From Aurelia coerulea (lineage: Eukaryota; Cnidaria; Scyphozoa; Semaeostomeae; Ulmaridae), in contig CM076958.1 of assembly GCA_039566865.1 (NCBI GenBank), positions 10,516,501 to 10,580,500 on the forward strand: a DNA stretch of 64,000 bases, read 5' to 3'. Under the pieces are notes generated by a model. That model worked only from the letters and a program-made list of their open reading frames with translations, was not told the DNA's origin and made no database searches. A program made the position numbers and the translations under genes. This document shows, in pieces, positions 1 to 11,118 of the stretch. Each line of letters opens with the position of its first letter. Position 1 is the stretch's first letter.

Positions 1-1104
1 GCTTTTTTGCAGTATGATTCAAAACCAGGTAGCCCTAAAAAAGCTAAATTTGACAATTTTCAAACCAGTGGCAAGCTCAGCTATATTTTGGCAATAATTT
101 GGTCCTTGATCTACTTGACAAAGGAAGAAAATTGAAGATGAGCCATGTAATCCAATTTTTTTGTGATTTTTCAAATGGGAGTACTTTTTGGACAACCGGT
201 ATCTGTTGGTAATTGACTTTTTGCTTGGTTCTGTAAAATACCAAAGTTTTTTGTGTTAGTGGTACTAATTTTTATATTAGTTGTCACTCGCATAAGTGCC
301 TATCTCTTATAAACGTTTTACCTCGTGTCCAAAATAAGTTAAATAGATTTGGTTGTGCCTAGAGATTAAAATTTAGCTTCAGTCAATAGCTAATCGTTTT
401 GAAAACATTCCTCGATTATTAACTTGAACATAGATACTTTGTTCGTTCATACTGCTGCTTGGAGTGCTGAAATATTCATGTTAAATCCCGTGTTAAATGC
501 TCAAATTTGCGGTCACTTCCAAACCAGCCTGGGCGTTTTGGCCTAAGCAATATCTCGAAGACTTGCAAATAAGCAAACAATAGCAATGTTAAAATTGGAA
601 CAAAAATTAGATGACATTACATAATATTCACAAGAACTCATCTGTTGTGCAACTTTTTAATCATTCGCAAATTTCAACTTCTTACTGCGATATGCTTTAG
701 GAATTTGCTGAGGCCAAAACGCCAACGCTCTCGTTAGGATGTGGAGGAACATTTGAACTTTCAAGATTAATTTTCCAACTCTCAAAGCACCAATATATCT
801 AAAGACAAAGTGAGATGTCTATGTTCAAGTTAACTATCGAAGATTTTCTTGAGAATGATTAGCCATTGATTAAAGCTATGCATTTTCTTTCAAGGCCCAA
901 TCAAGTCTTTTTTTCTTCTTTGGGACAGAAGGTATAACATTAGCAGGGAATGATATCGAAATTTAAGATAACTATCTAAAAATTCAATTTACTATACTCT
1001 AAATCTTCATCGCATTGCATGATTCAATTAGAACCATTGCAATTCATGCAACATCCGGTATTGCAATATTTTTTCCGGAAATTTTGTAGCTCATGGTCTT
1101 TCGG
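1..1104. other. AT-rich DNA, no feature recognised
   Basis: No ORF, RNA gene or repeat boundary can be supported here. The last bases are the target in which the helicase-bearing element sits. Confidence 0.5.
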
Positions 1105-1113
1105 GAAAACTAT

Positions 1114-1205
1114 TAGCCTGCGTGCAGACTCTACTGATTCCCTGAAGAAAAGTGAGGTTCCTCCTCCAGTAGAGTCTGCGCATCAGCGACGGAAAGCCTG
1201 TCTGC
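1114..1205 (+). repeat. Left 92-bp TIR
   Basis: Exact reverse complement of 5991-6082. It begins TAGCCTGCGTGC, and the inner arms GCAGACTCTACT/AGTAGAGTCTGC make a hairpin of about 57 nt. Confidence 0.9.
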
Positions 1206-1283
1206 GGTCACGTGAGGTTCCCAGGGTCGAGGAACCAAATCTCATTGGTAGAGAGCGATTCTATTGTTATCTCGCAATTCAAG

Positions 1284-1480
1284 ATGGCGCAACAGGAACA
1301 ACAACATGGCAGGAGCAGTGGGATGAAGAACGTTTCGAGGAAGCCTGGAAGCTTGCATGCTGTATTTTGAATGTTGACAGATATAACAACGAACAAAAGA
1401 ATGCACTGTAATTTTATTTCAAAGATTTTAAAGACTTATGTTTCAGCTGTGGCAATATTCCGTGGACAGGAGCACTGTAC
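1284..1480 (+). pseudogene. Possible N-terminal start of the RecQ-like helicase relic
   Basis: Just inside the left TIR, an AUG-led stretch near 1284 and an overlapping frame reading VDRYNNEQKNAL followed by a stop resemble the segment just before motif I in RecQ-like proteins, where a short NxxQ stretch precedes the Walker A region. No intact GxGKS loop is seen. The assignment rests on position, strand and this weak similarity to the stronger downstream relic. It may be unrelated. Confidence 0.25.
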
Positions 1481-2390
1481 AACCCTTCTTGGATGTCTTT
1501 TTTAAGAACAGACTCTTCCTTCTCACACTTGAATCGATGTTGTCTTCCCAACAAAATGGAGAAACTATTTAGGCCTACTGATAATTACTTTGCTGATAAC
1601 TGTTTCTGAGTTACTGTTTATGAAGCCCATTGCATAACACTATGGTAAGTTTTTCATGGTGCAAAAAAGTAAATTCTTGTTGGGGGAACATCACTGGAAC
1701 ATCATGGAATACTGGTGTCTAGAGGGGGGGACATGACTGGGACATGCCTCTAAGCAAAATGGACCATCTTCAACATCAGTTTTGATACAGACAGTAGGTT
1801 TAGGTTAGGGTTTTGCCAAAATGATATAGAAATTTAATGCTACAGATTTAATAATGGTAGCCAAATCTATGAAAAGTTATTGTGGTGCATTCATTTTTAT
1901 GAAATTAACTTTTAAAATGGGTTGTTTGGTTGGGGGGGTGGCAACCCCCTACTCAAAAGAATCCTTGTAGTACCCCCTTCATTAGACAAAACAGGGTGGA
2001 TGCAGATTCTTGCAATATTATTATTATTTTATTTAATAGTAATTATTATTTGCAGATTCTTGCATTGTTTAGCTACTTGAATACCATATTATCAAAGCCC
2101 TGGAAAATCAATACAATGTTTGATGTCAAATTGAATGGCCCATTCTAAAACTTGAATTTGGGAAATAAAGATTTTCTATTAATTCGTGTAAGACAATGTA
2201 TGATAAGAAATGCTCATAATAGTTCATTTATTTAGTAAAATTAGAGATGAGTCTGACTCCCTGTGAAAATTTGTTAGATTTCTAAATAAATGTTTCATTC
2301 TCAAACTGGATTTAAATTAAGTGCAAACATCTTTCAAAGTACAGTAGTTCTTGAGGTAACAAAATATTCTTTTGCAGGGGGTCATCAAGG

Positions 2391-3540
2391 TCTAACATGG
2401 ACCACTCCAAGATTTGGTATGGATCAATTGGGGAGTTAAGATCTTTGCTACCAAGAGATACACAGTTTTCAGGGTTCAAAGCAACTGCTACAAAAGTTAC
2501 AAAACTGAAAATCTTTGTTTGCAGAAACACACACATATTGGAGTTTTCACCTGGGAAGGAGAATTTTAAATTTTGCATTGACTTATGTCCATAATGATAT
2601 GTTATTCAAAAAATTTTCTACCGACTTATAACTGAGTTGCAAGTCAAAAATAAGGACAGTAAGGACATTGCTATTTGCAAAACCCAGCAGCAGTAAGGAC
2701 ATTTGAAGAAAGCCTTGGTCCAGATTTTTATGCATTGAAACTCAAGATCCCACAGAAAAGGTCAGTAGACATGTTTCATGCAGGAACACCGCACAGAGCA
2801 AAAGTGCATATTTTAAATGATCTTTCAGAATTACTGTAGATGGCACAATAAGAATTTTGAAATGTACTGTGGCTTTTGGAATGGGTATGAATTGCAAAGG
2901 TTTCAGTAGAATATTGCATTTAGGGCCATCAAAATCCATTGAATCCTACATACAAGAATGTGGTAGGACGCGAAGAGATGGTTCTAAAAGCCGCTGCTTC
3001 CTGCTGTACAGTGGATTTTTGCAATCAAATTGTGCAGGGGACATAAGAGAATATGTGACGTCAAGCAAATGCCGCAGAGAGATGATTTAAAACAATCTTT
3101 CTAAAAACAATGATGCAATGGGTGTAATACGAGGCTGCAAGTGCTATGACATTTGTGCTGAAAATTTTAATAATGACTGTAAAGCAGATCCATGCACTGT
3201 ATCCTATTATCCTTTTATTCAGGAAAATTCTGAAGGGTGTGAACATATAGTAAAAACACAAGCGATATCAAATGAACAAATGAAACTACTTTCCAAAGAT
3301 TTACAGGAATACAAAGCTATGAGCACATTATCTATTTTGTCCAATGTGAATATCAACTATGGAGATTTTCATATCAACCAAGTGTTGAAGCATGCTGACA
3401 AAATATTTAACTATGAAACTCTGAGAAAGCATGTGGAGATCTGGAAATTTACCCATGGAATCAAAATTTTGGAGATCTTGAGTTCAATCTTTCCAGACAT
3501 AGAAATTCCAGTGTCTCCTTGTTCAGATTTGGATCATTAA
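2391..3540 (+). pseudogene. RecQ-like DNA helicase relic (motif III to zinc-binding region)
   Basis: Three frames carry successive pieces of one superfamily II helicase. At 2397-2594 the peptide contains IGELRSLLPRDTQF followed by KATATKVTK, matching the segment around motif III (xTATA) of RecQ proteins. At about 2755-2815 a second frame reads MFHAGTPHRAK, the RecQ motif IV region. At 2857-3090 a third frame has TVAFGMGMNCKG and SIESYIQECGRTRRDG, motifs V and VI including the arginine-finger region. At 3118-3540 a Cys-rich GCKCYDICAEN segment corresponds to the RecQ zinc-binding region. The DEAH box is not seen. An AG preceded by a T-rich tract near 2377 could be an old 3' splice site. Frameshifts and stops make it non-functional. 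Some eukaryotic transposons, such as AcademH, are known to carry SF2 helicases, so this is probably a transposon gene rather than a host RecQ. Confidence 0.8.
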
Positions 3541-4364
3541 TTTTTGGTGGAAGAAAATGAAGACAATGCATGACAAGACATTTTTGATGATTCTGAGTTG
3601 GATGCTCTTAATTACGCAAGTCAACATCAAAATATGGACACAGCATTTAGTGCAACTCTTTGTTCAGAAAAATTCATCTTCTTTTTTCATTAGAGGATCA
3701 AATGAATATATCTGAACACCAACAGTGTTGGAACGTTCAAACTGAGACATTGAAATGGAATGAATGATTGATACAGTAATTTCTTATTACTATAAGATCT
3801 GTTCATACTGTATTATGACAAGAGTCCTCATTTACCGTTAAAGCTATATATTAAGCCCACAAAAGCTTTTTGGAACCTTTTATTTCGTATTGCCCAAAAT
3901 GAACACACAGTCATACTCGCATAATTCAGATTTTGTCAGACCGAGAGAAATAATCTGATTTAATCCAAGCAAATCTGACTAACGTGTCATATTTTAACTC
4001 AGTTATATTTTGTCCAATTTAGGGATTTTAGTTCAGTCCAATCTGGGACTGATACTTTTTCTTGAGCTTCTGAAAATGCAAGACTGATTTATCCGAGTTT
4101 GACTGTTAACATTTTGAAAGTAAAACAAACAAATGCAAGTTGGTGTTGAGCCCAAAACATATGAAAATTATTATGTTAATTGTTTTATTTCTCTGAGAGA
4201 AAATTTTCAAAAGCATTTTGTGTTTTAAATACATGGAAGGGGCCTTACAATGAGAGGGGGTCTCAATTAGGTTTGGGCATAGATGTGAGGGGCTTATTAG
4301 AGAGGGGCCTTGATAAATAGTAATGGCCACATGCACAAATTTTCTCCTGTAAGAAGAACCTTGA

Positions 4365-4690
4365 CTCTCAGATCGCCAAAAAATTAAGAAACTCCAGTAC
4401 TGGGAAAAGATAACTTTAGAAACTATTTATCTTGACAATGGACATTGTTAAAATATTTTTACTTTTATCTTCATTTGTTTAATGTCTAAACATTGGAAGC
4501 CTTCAAAACACATTGTTTTGAAAAGTTTGCAAGGGCACAGGTAGTGAACATGAAGTTTGTTATGAAACTTTTCAGAAATTCGTAAGAAAGTGAGAATACT
4601 CAAAATCTGATCATTAAGAAACTTTCAGTACTGGCCCAAATTCTTGATTTCTTATAAAAAAAATGCACTCAGAGTTTTACACTGTAGTGG
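4365..4690 (+). repeat. Dispersed repeat, copy 1
   Basis: Shares an ordered set of motifs (AGAAACTCCAGTACTGGGA, then AATGTCTAAACA, then AAGAAACTTTCAGTACTG) with 45610-45915. Both copies are diverged and lie inside larger insertions. Neither contains an ORF. Confidence 0.6.
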
Positions 4691-5161
4691 ACATGTGGGA
4701 TGAGACCATAGAGCTGCAACCACTGGTTGATGCTTTTTAACGGTTTACCGTAAATAATGAATCTGAATTTTTTTTCTTGTCTGTTTCAACCCATAACATG
4801 TATAGAAGTCATGAACATCAAAGTTGTCTAAGATGGCTGGATTTTGCCTTGTGTGTGCTTTGTATTGTCTACCTTTGTATCAGTACATAAATGTTTCTTT
4901 ACTTGTATTTAAACAATTTTCTTGAGGTCATTTTTGATTGATGCAATTTAGTGTTTTCCTGATCTTCTTAATTCGGCACTCTGCAGGTCTTCTGAGAGTG
5001 GCTAAGCACAGTTTCGTAATGTTGTTGAAATGTTCTAGCACCAAATCAAGGGATATATTTCCTCCAGAGCTTTCTTTCGATTTGTGGAACCTGTCGACCT
5101 GTTCCATATATATTACGACATATGCTATGCGTACGTGCATCACACGGGCGGGGTGATAAAA

Positions 5162-5941
5162 TAGGGCTGCCACTCTTGATATGCTGTTTCCACCTACAGC
5201 GCATGCTCAAATCCCCTACTTTCCCCCTACACCTCGGAAGCCTTTTCTCCCTACGTTTCCCTACAAATATCAAATTTCCCCTCAGTTTTTCACCTATATA
5301 ACTACCCGGACTTCAAAATTTGGATGATTTATGAAGATATGAGTTATTCCGATACATAATTTCAAGTTTTTTTGGAGATCCTTATGAAGTAAGCTTTTTA
5401 AACGTCCAACAGCACCAGTTGGGCCACGAGGATATCTTATTAGGGGAGGGCGAAACAAAACGGGGTCTGGGGCAGAGCCCCAGAAAAATTTCTTGGACCA
5501 CGCCCTCTACTTTGGCTGTAAATGGCACCAAGGCCCCTTGTACAGGTTGACATAAGGTTGAATGAGTCTGGTTGAATGACACAAGAGGGTACCACAATTA
5601 CGCGACTTTTCAATGACACGACTGACGTCAAAGTTTTCAGTTCCCTGAAATTTCGCTGATATTTTATCTTACCGCTAGCAAAGATTTCCTTCATTTAGAA
5701 ATTCAGTGCATTCTTCTTTTCTTTGCATGCATATGCATGTGTGCCTCGGAGATCTGTTTATTTTTACCAAATGATTAACATGATTGTTTTTTACTGTGTT
5801 TTTTGACAGTTTTTCTGAAAATTTTGCAAAATCCCTACGCCCCCCTATATCTCACCTATTTTCCCCGTAGGTTCCCCCTACCACCTACATTTTGCTAAAA
5901 TCCCCTACCGTAGGGGAATTCCCCTACGAGTGGCAGCCTTG
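5162..5941. mobile_element. hAT-like non-autonomous element, nested
   Basis: The ends form an inverted repeat: TAGGGCTGCCACTC on the left, and CAAGGCTGCCACTCG when the right end is reverse-complemented. This resembles hAT termini (CA-G-GG...). Subterminal zones on both sides are packed with CCCCTAC/GTAGGGG motifs, as expected for hAT transposase binding. No clean 8-bp TSD is visible. The interior at 5440-5540 resembles 50735-50800 (a GGGGC-rich hairpin followed by ACGCCCTNTACTTTGGCT). No transposase ORF. Confidence 0.6.
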
Positions 5942-5990
5942 CAACAGACGGCAACATCCGGGAACATCAGAACGTAAAATGCTGATGTTA

Positions 5991-6082
5991 GCAGACAGGC
6001 TTTCCGTCGCTGATGCGCAGACTCTACTGGAGGAGGAACCTCACTTTTCTTCAGGGAATCAGTAGAGTCTGCACGCAGGCTA
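5991..6082 (-). repeat. Right 92-bp TIR
   Basis: Exact reverse complement of 1114-1205, followed at once by the TSD copy at 6083-6091. Confidence 0.9.
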
Positions 6083-6414
6083 GAAAACTATCTACTTCTC
6101 TAAAGAATGACCTTACCATCAATAAAATACTTGCCTTTACTTGTTATGCATATTTTTGAGCAACAATCATGCAATTCATGAAATTGAATACTCGCAAAAT
6201 TGGATGCCTGTAAGCTATTACATTTAGTTCAATGTTATTACATCTTTAGCCAGTAAAACTATTGTATGTAGCTGCATTTATTATAGAGTTGTAAGATATT
6301 TCGTGTGGAAATGTGATTTTACATTTCAATTTTGTGTCAAAATAAATTCTCAGTTTCTTTAATTCTTTGATTTCTTATTGGCTAAACTGGCAACTATTGG
6401 GGGCAGATTGCTTT

Positions 6415-6547
6415 GAAACAAACAAACAAACAAACAAACAAACAAATAAACAAATAAACAAATAAACAAATAAACAAATAAACAAACAAACAAACAAACA
6501 AACAAACAAATAAACAAATAAACAAATAAACAAATAAACAAATAAAC
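6415..6547 (+). repeat. (AAAC)n/(AAAT)n microsatellite
   Basis: About 133 bp of 4-bp units. Blocks of pure AAAC alternate with blocks of AAATAAAC, so the array has an internal higher-order pattern. Open frames across it are artefacts of the repeat. Confidence 0.95.
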
Positions 6548-8666
6548 GAAGGTAATAAATACCTTGCAAACAGAAAAAAATTTCCCAATTCTTTGAAGAA
6601 TCATATTACCAAACAACTGCAAGTATTTTTGAAAACTCCAAATTATCTAAATGACTCACTCATTGTTTAGCAAAGTGAAGTGAAAATATAGCCGCAGCAT
6701 TATCAACTTTTAGACAGAAAATATCAGTTAGAAGAATAACAAGTTGAAAGTTTTTCAGCTGAATTTTTAGGTCTGACAGCTAAAACAGAGCAAATGCATT
6801 TACTTATCGGATAGAATCCTACGGAATCGATCTCATAGTTGTTCGATGAACCATACCACGGTTGAACCGGGCTATTGCGCCCGAAAAAGTAGATTTAAAA
6901 ACTGGTTAATATTTTGCACTTTTTGCTTAAGTCCAAAGTTGAAACGCTGTGTGAAAACCCTCAACCAATGGCATGCTCTTGATCTGAGAAATATATTCAG
7001 GTGTAATTGTACAGGGTATCCCAATCCTTTCATACTTTATTAAAGTTATTTTTACGTTGAAATCGTCACAGGAAATCGGACAAAATCCTGAAAAAATAGA
7101 TTTCGAGCCTACCTAGAATAACGGCAAGAAGAAAAGCAAACACAGATTAGTCGCTCATTGGGTCGCTACAACCCTTCATGAAATTATGAATAAATGGAAG
7201 AGAGATAAGTTTTTCCAAAACTTTGTTCGTAAACGTGTTCCTACTATTTGGACGTATGCTGTTAATGGAGTCTAAGGATTATAGAAAGGATTTGGAGGAA
7301 TATCAATTTCTTGAATTAGCTTCAATTCACACTATTTTTCTTTTTTTGTGCTTAGAAATAAAGCTACGACACATTATATTGCTATTATATTTCTAATTAC
7401 AACTTTACGATACCACATAGACGATACCATAAGGAGCGAAATAACACGACTTCCCCATGGCTCACACTCTGCGTTTATTAAAACGTCGCTCGTTTAAAAT
7501 ATTTTTGGGACACACAATACCTCTTACGTAGGATTCTAAAGAAGCCACATTTAGTGCATAATCCAAATTTGTTTCCTTTTTGAAGCTAGCATAGAAGCAT
7601 CTGGAGATGTCTGCAAATTTATGATCGGGGTTGAAACGAATTTTCTGCATTTGCCCTATACTTGTCGACTGATTTTTGGATTTGTGGCTTTCCTACGTAA
7701 AACCTGAATATCCTTTGCCTGAAACATGTGAAACAAATTTGTGAAAAAGTTTTGGACATTTTCATTTCCCTTCCATGCATTTATATTTTTGTAAGGGTTG
7801 GTAGAAGCCATCAAAACTACGAATGCATTTCATGTTTTCCTTTTGTTCTTGAAATTATTCTCTCGGCCAGGATCTCTTTCGTTGAAGATCGTGTGCTTAT
7901 ATGTTTCCCCTGATACGAATGTTCATCCTGACCAGATAAACCCCAAATGTGAAACGCGTCTTTGCTCTTGCCTCTCCTTGCCAAATAACGTTCGTCTGGT
8001 TCAGTTGCTTGTTTTTATAGATGCATTGGCAGTTGCTAACAACCAGAAGTTCATCTTTGCAGATACAGTAAGGCCCAGCATTTAAGGAAGCACTTTTTCA
8101 CACCTGAGCCTAAAAGATTTCTTGTATTTATATCTATGATATTTTTCATTCTTTTAGGCTGAAAGTTTCTTAAGTTTCTAATTGCTTTTCTGGAAAGTCC
8201 TGGAAAATAGTTTACAACAGAAAAGGGTTGTTTATAGATAGATTAGCCATATTCGTATGTTATCAATGATTGTCAAGAACATCTATTAAAATTTAGGTTA
8301 AAATCTGTTAAGTCAAGGACATTTTTGTAGCAATTCCTTATGAGCCCTGCATGCAATAGAATACTCCCCAGACTGTCAGATCAGGACTCAGTGTTGATCA
8401 AAATACAAGAGACTTCATTTTGGGTATGAGCCTCAAAAGTTTCTTGTAAGTAGAGGACTAATCATTTTTCAGTGGCCTAAAAGTTTTAGAGGTGGTTTTT
8501 TAAATGCGGGGCTTACTGTAATATAAACAGGAAAATCCATTAACTTGCTTTGAAGAAATCTCAAGCAATTGGAATTTTCGGTTACATTGGAACAATAAAT
8601 TCCAGTTACCATTCTTGTTGACATTATCCAACTCTGTTGTCATTTCCTAGCTGAAAGTCAGTCTTT
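6548..8666. other. No gene recognised
   Basis: AT-rich sequence with only short chance ORFs. Text near 8085-8500 (TTAAGGAAGC, CCTAAAAGTTTCTTG and relatives) recurs loosely inside the segment, which suggests old repeat DNA, but no ends can be set. Confidence 0.4.
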
Positions 8667-8845
8667 TGAAGGTGAAGTTGCGTTTTTAGAACCAAGCGTT
8701 GAGAATGCTACAGTAGAGAAGATCTAATTGAGTCCGCGACCCCTTGTCATGATGCTCAAGTGGTGGGGCTCTACCGGGTATCGAGCCCTGTCCGTATGAC
8801 TGTTGTGGCTGCAAAGTCAGAGGATTACATCATTGCGCCACAACA
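8667..8845 (-). repeat. tRNA-derived SINE, family 1, copy 1
   Basis: Read on the minus strand, the head starts near 8845 with an A-box-like TGGCGCAATGATGTAATCC and has a degenerate B-box GGCTCGATACC. The body ends near 8667 in a short CACCTTC-type tail. It aligns end to end with 50248-50435. Pol III promoter boxes and two dispersed copies support a SINE; no intact cloverleaf is claimed. Confidence 0.8.
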
Positions 8846-9139
8846 CTTTTTAGACTTCTGGTCAAGTATTTAAAGCACATATGTCACATTAGCAATTGGT
8901 TAATACAACAAACAAGTTTGGAATGGAATTCCATTGTGTCGTGACTTTTTATTTGTGCTTCATGAATTTTTATTGCAATGAAAATTCAGCCTCGATCCTG
9001 TGCTTTGTAATAAACAATAGAGAGAATTGTATTGCATGAACCAATCAGCTTCATGACATATGCCCTTTAAGTGTCCGCGAATTGCAGCTGACTGCCAACC
9101 GACTAGGCCCGAATACGATAACAAACGAGACTCGGGGCA
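8846..9139. other. No feature recognised
   Basis: Short AT-rich stretch without an ORF or repeat that I can place. Confidence 0.4.
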
Positions 9140-9275
9140 AGTCTAGGTGGCATGTATTTCTATCAGGACCGTTGAGAAGGGGGGGGGGGGGTAGCCGGGG
9201 TAGTTACCAAGGGGCCTTTAGGGGCCTGGAAAATATACATTATGTATTTTTCTTTGTTTTCAATTTTCCTCGAGG
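9140..9275 (-). repeat. Dispersed repeat, inverted relative to 14886-15005
   Basis: On the minus strand GTTCCTCGAGGAAAATTGAA, then AACAAAGAAAAATA, a GCC-rich core and GGTAACTACCCC match the plus-strand order at 14886-15005. A run of about 12 G at 9180 marks one edge. Probably an old non-autonomous element. Confidence 0.55.
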
Positions 9276-9550
9276 AACATTTCTAGGCTTGCGGGCCCAT
9301 TGGTATTCTCAGCTTAGTCTTTGCACAAGAGATAAACAAATTTTCCATCGAAAAATTATGTTTTCAGCAATGTAAAAGAGGGCGTTTCCATCTAAAGCAT
9401 CGTTTTACCAGTGCATAGGAGGGCGTGATCCGAGAGAAGAAAGGCACGGTCTGAATATCAATTTTGTCTATTTCTGGTTCGTTTTTCATCCACACTTTTA
9501 GTATCCCTTTCATTGTTTCTTTATTGCCAATATTGCCACTATATGAAAAA

Positions 9551-9586
9551 TCATACTGATGAAGGCTTGTGCCGAAGCGTTTTCAA
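9551..9586 (+). ncRNA. Second hammerhead-like core, opposite strand
   Basis: ACTGATGAAGGCTTGTGCCG followed by AAGCG mirrors the minus-strand core, with GAAGC in place of GAAAC, which would impair catalysis. The two cores face each other and make a palindrome at 9551-9660, as if two element ends met head to head. Confidence 0.4.
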
Positions 9587-9593
9587 AAAGCTG

Positions 9594-9671
9594 TATATAT
9601 ATTTAGAGACTAAAAAACACATCTTCGTGTAAATGTTTCGGCGCAAGCCTTCATCAGTATCAATATATATA
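9594..9671 (-). ncRNA. Hammerhead-ribozyme-like motif
   Basis: Read on the minus strand from 9671: stem I strand TATATATATTGATA, then CTGATGA, then a GGC-TTGC-GCC stem II, then GAAAC, a 20-30-nt stem III region, GTC at 9610-9608, and the second stem I strand TCTAAATATATATA. The two stem I strands pair at about 12 of 14 positions. This is the order of a type I hammerhead with cleavage expected after GTC. Stem III is weak (ACAC/GTGT with an internal loop) and the base before stem II is unusual. Hammerheads are known in Penelope-like element repeats, which often show this CTGATGAAGGC...GCCGAAAC text. Self-cleavage is inference. Confidence 0.5.
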
Positions 9672-11116
9672 GAAGTTGGAAGCAATAGAGGGATTTCTAC
9701 CGCTACATCGAATTATGAAAGTAAACAATGCAGCTATACATGCAAGGCTGAAGAGGGGATATCAAGAGAATCTACCCCTTCAAATTTAGTTATCTTACTC
9801 AGAACCAAGCATTGACTGATTGAATTAGACAAAAATTATATGAAAACTCCGAGATTCTTGGGTCACCCTATACTTCCAATGGTTATATTTGTAGACATTG
9901 TCTGGTACACATAAGAACAAATCGCTAGACTGACCATACCATATTTTCAAATTTTATTTGACACAATTCGAGGTTTAGCCGAAATCTTGCAACATTTTGA
10001 TACATCTTGCATGTCAACAAGATTCGACAAAACAAAGTTAATTCTTCATAATGAGATGGCCCCATATTTGAACCTTACAAGAACTCATTTTAACACTAGC
10101 AGCTTTGATATATTTCAAAGTCTGTGGTCCTGAGTACCAAGTGGACATTAGTCACCATAGTTTATGAGATTAGCAAAATTGCTTCTTGTCTAAACATGAA
10201 AATCTTGCACATCATCCTGCCTCAGTAACTCAATTTGATTTAAGGTCATAAATAGGAAACATTAAGCAAAGCACACTGTGTCTTTTGAGCTATATTTAGA
10301 AAAGCAATGAGAATACCACAGTGTGTTGGTTGGTGACTCGTGCTAGTAACGTTTGATGACAAACAATCCATACCACAAATTTGATACAAAATAGTTGCAA
10401 TAAATAACAAGATGGGAAGTGAAGTAAAAATTACAATGTATCTAACCATCCTTCCTGTTTTCCTTTCAATGATGAATAGACTTGAAATATTACCAAAACA
10501 TTTAGGATGTCAAAGGATGTGCAACAAAATGCAATAATGCATGGCATGGAATTTCGGTAGACGTGGAAACCATCCATGTCTGATGCTAAGCGTAACATTT
10601 GCTATCGTCTAATGTAGCAGTGCCAAATATTGTAAATTCTAATTTTGTTCTTATCCATCATTTCGTGATGGAACCGAAAATAAAGTATTTACCTTTTAAT
10701 TTACACCGTGCTCTTGGCCTAGTAGAAGAGTAGAGTAGCTCGCAACTAGACTGAATTAGTTATTTGTTGTAAATGTTTAGCAGCATACACCAGGACTAGC
10801 TTTTGTATGATATTTGAAAGGGAAACATCGAGAATAAAAGCATCAAACCCATTAAGCATTTGTTGTATTTGTCACAATGAGCCTTCAAATGAGAAATATT
10901 CGCTGCAAAGGAGATTTTCCACCATTATGATGATGATCATGATTAGTACCCTGAATGTTGTGATGAGCTCAGTGGCCATGCGCACAAAAGCTTAACCCTA
11001 ACACTTGACTCACGAGTGGTGACGTGGCAAAAGTTTGTATGTAGCTTTGTAAGCTGCTCTGTTTTGAATTGGTCTCCAGTAAATCCAATGAATGCAAGAG
11101 TAATTGAAAACATATA
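9672..11116. other. No gene recognised
   Basis: AT-rich, only short chance ORFs. No boundaries or repeats that I can support. Confidence 0.4.
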
Positions 11117-11118
11117 TA

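Larger units (their letters stand above)
1105..6091. mobile_element. 4,969-bp TIR transposon, 9-bp TSD, RecQ-like relic inside
   Basis: The element proper is 1114-6082. Its ends are perfect 92-bp inverted repeats (1114-1205 and 5991-6082) and it is flanked by the direct repeat GAAAACTAT at 1105-1113 and 6083-6091. Each TIR holds its own inverted pair (GCAGACTCTACT and AGTAGAGTCTGC), so each end can fold alone. Long TIRs with a 9-bp TSD resemble Mutator-like or Rehavkus-like elements, but no transposase is readable. The interior carries a broken RecQ-like helicase on the + strand and a nested hAT-like element at 5162-5941. The TIRs are perfect while the coding interior is wrecked, so the copy was probably mobilised in trans or its ends were gene-converted. 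Boundaries are directly visible; superfamily is inference. Confidence 0.85.

Noticed and set aside
2857..3540. Functional host RecQ gene
   Set aside because: Frames are broken, the Walker A and DEAH boxes are missing, and it lies in a TIR/TSD-bounded element.
6359..6622. Three overlapping ORFs rich in YLFICLFV that look like membrane proteins
   Set aside because: They are readings of the AAAC/AAAT microsatellite.
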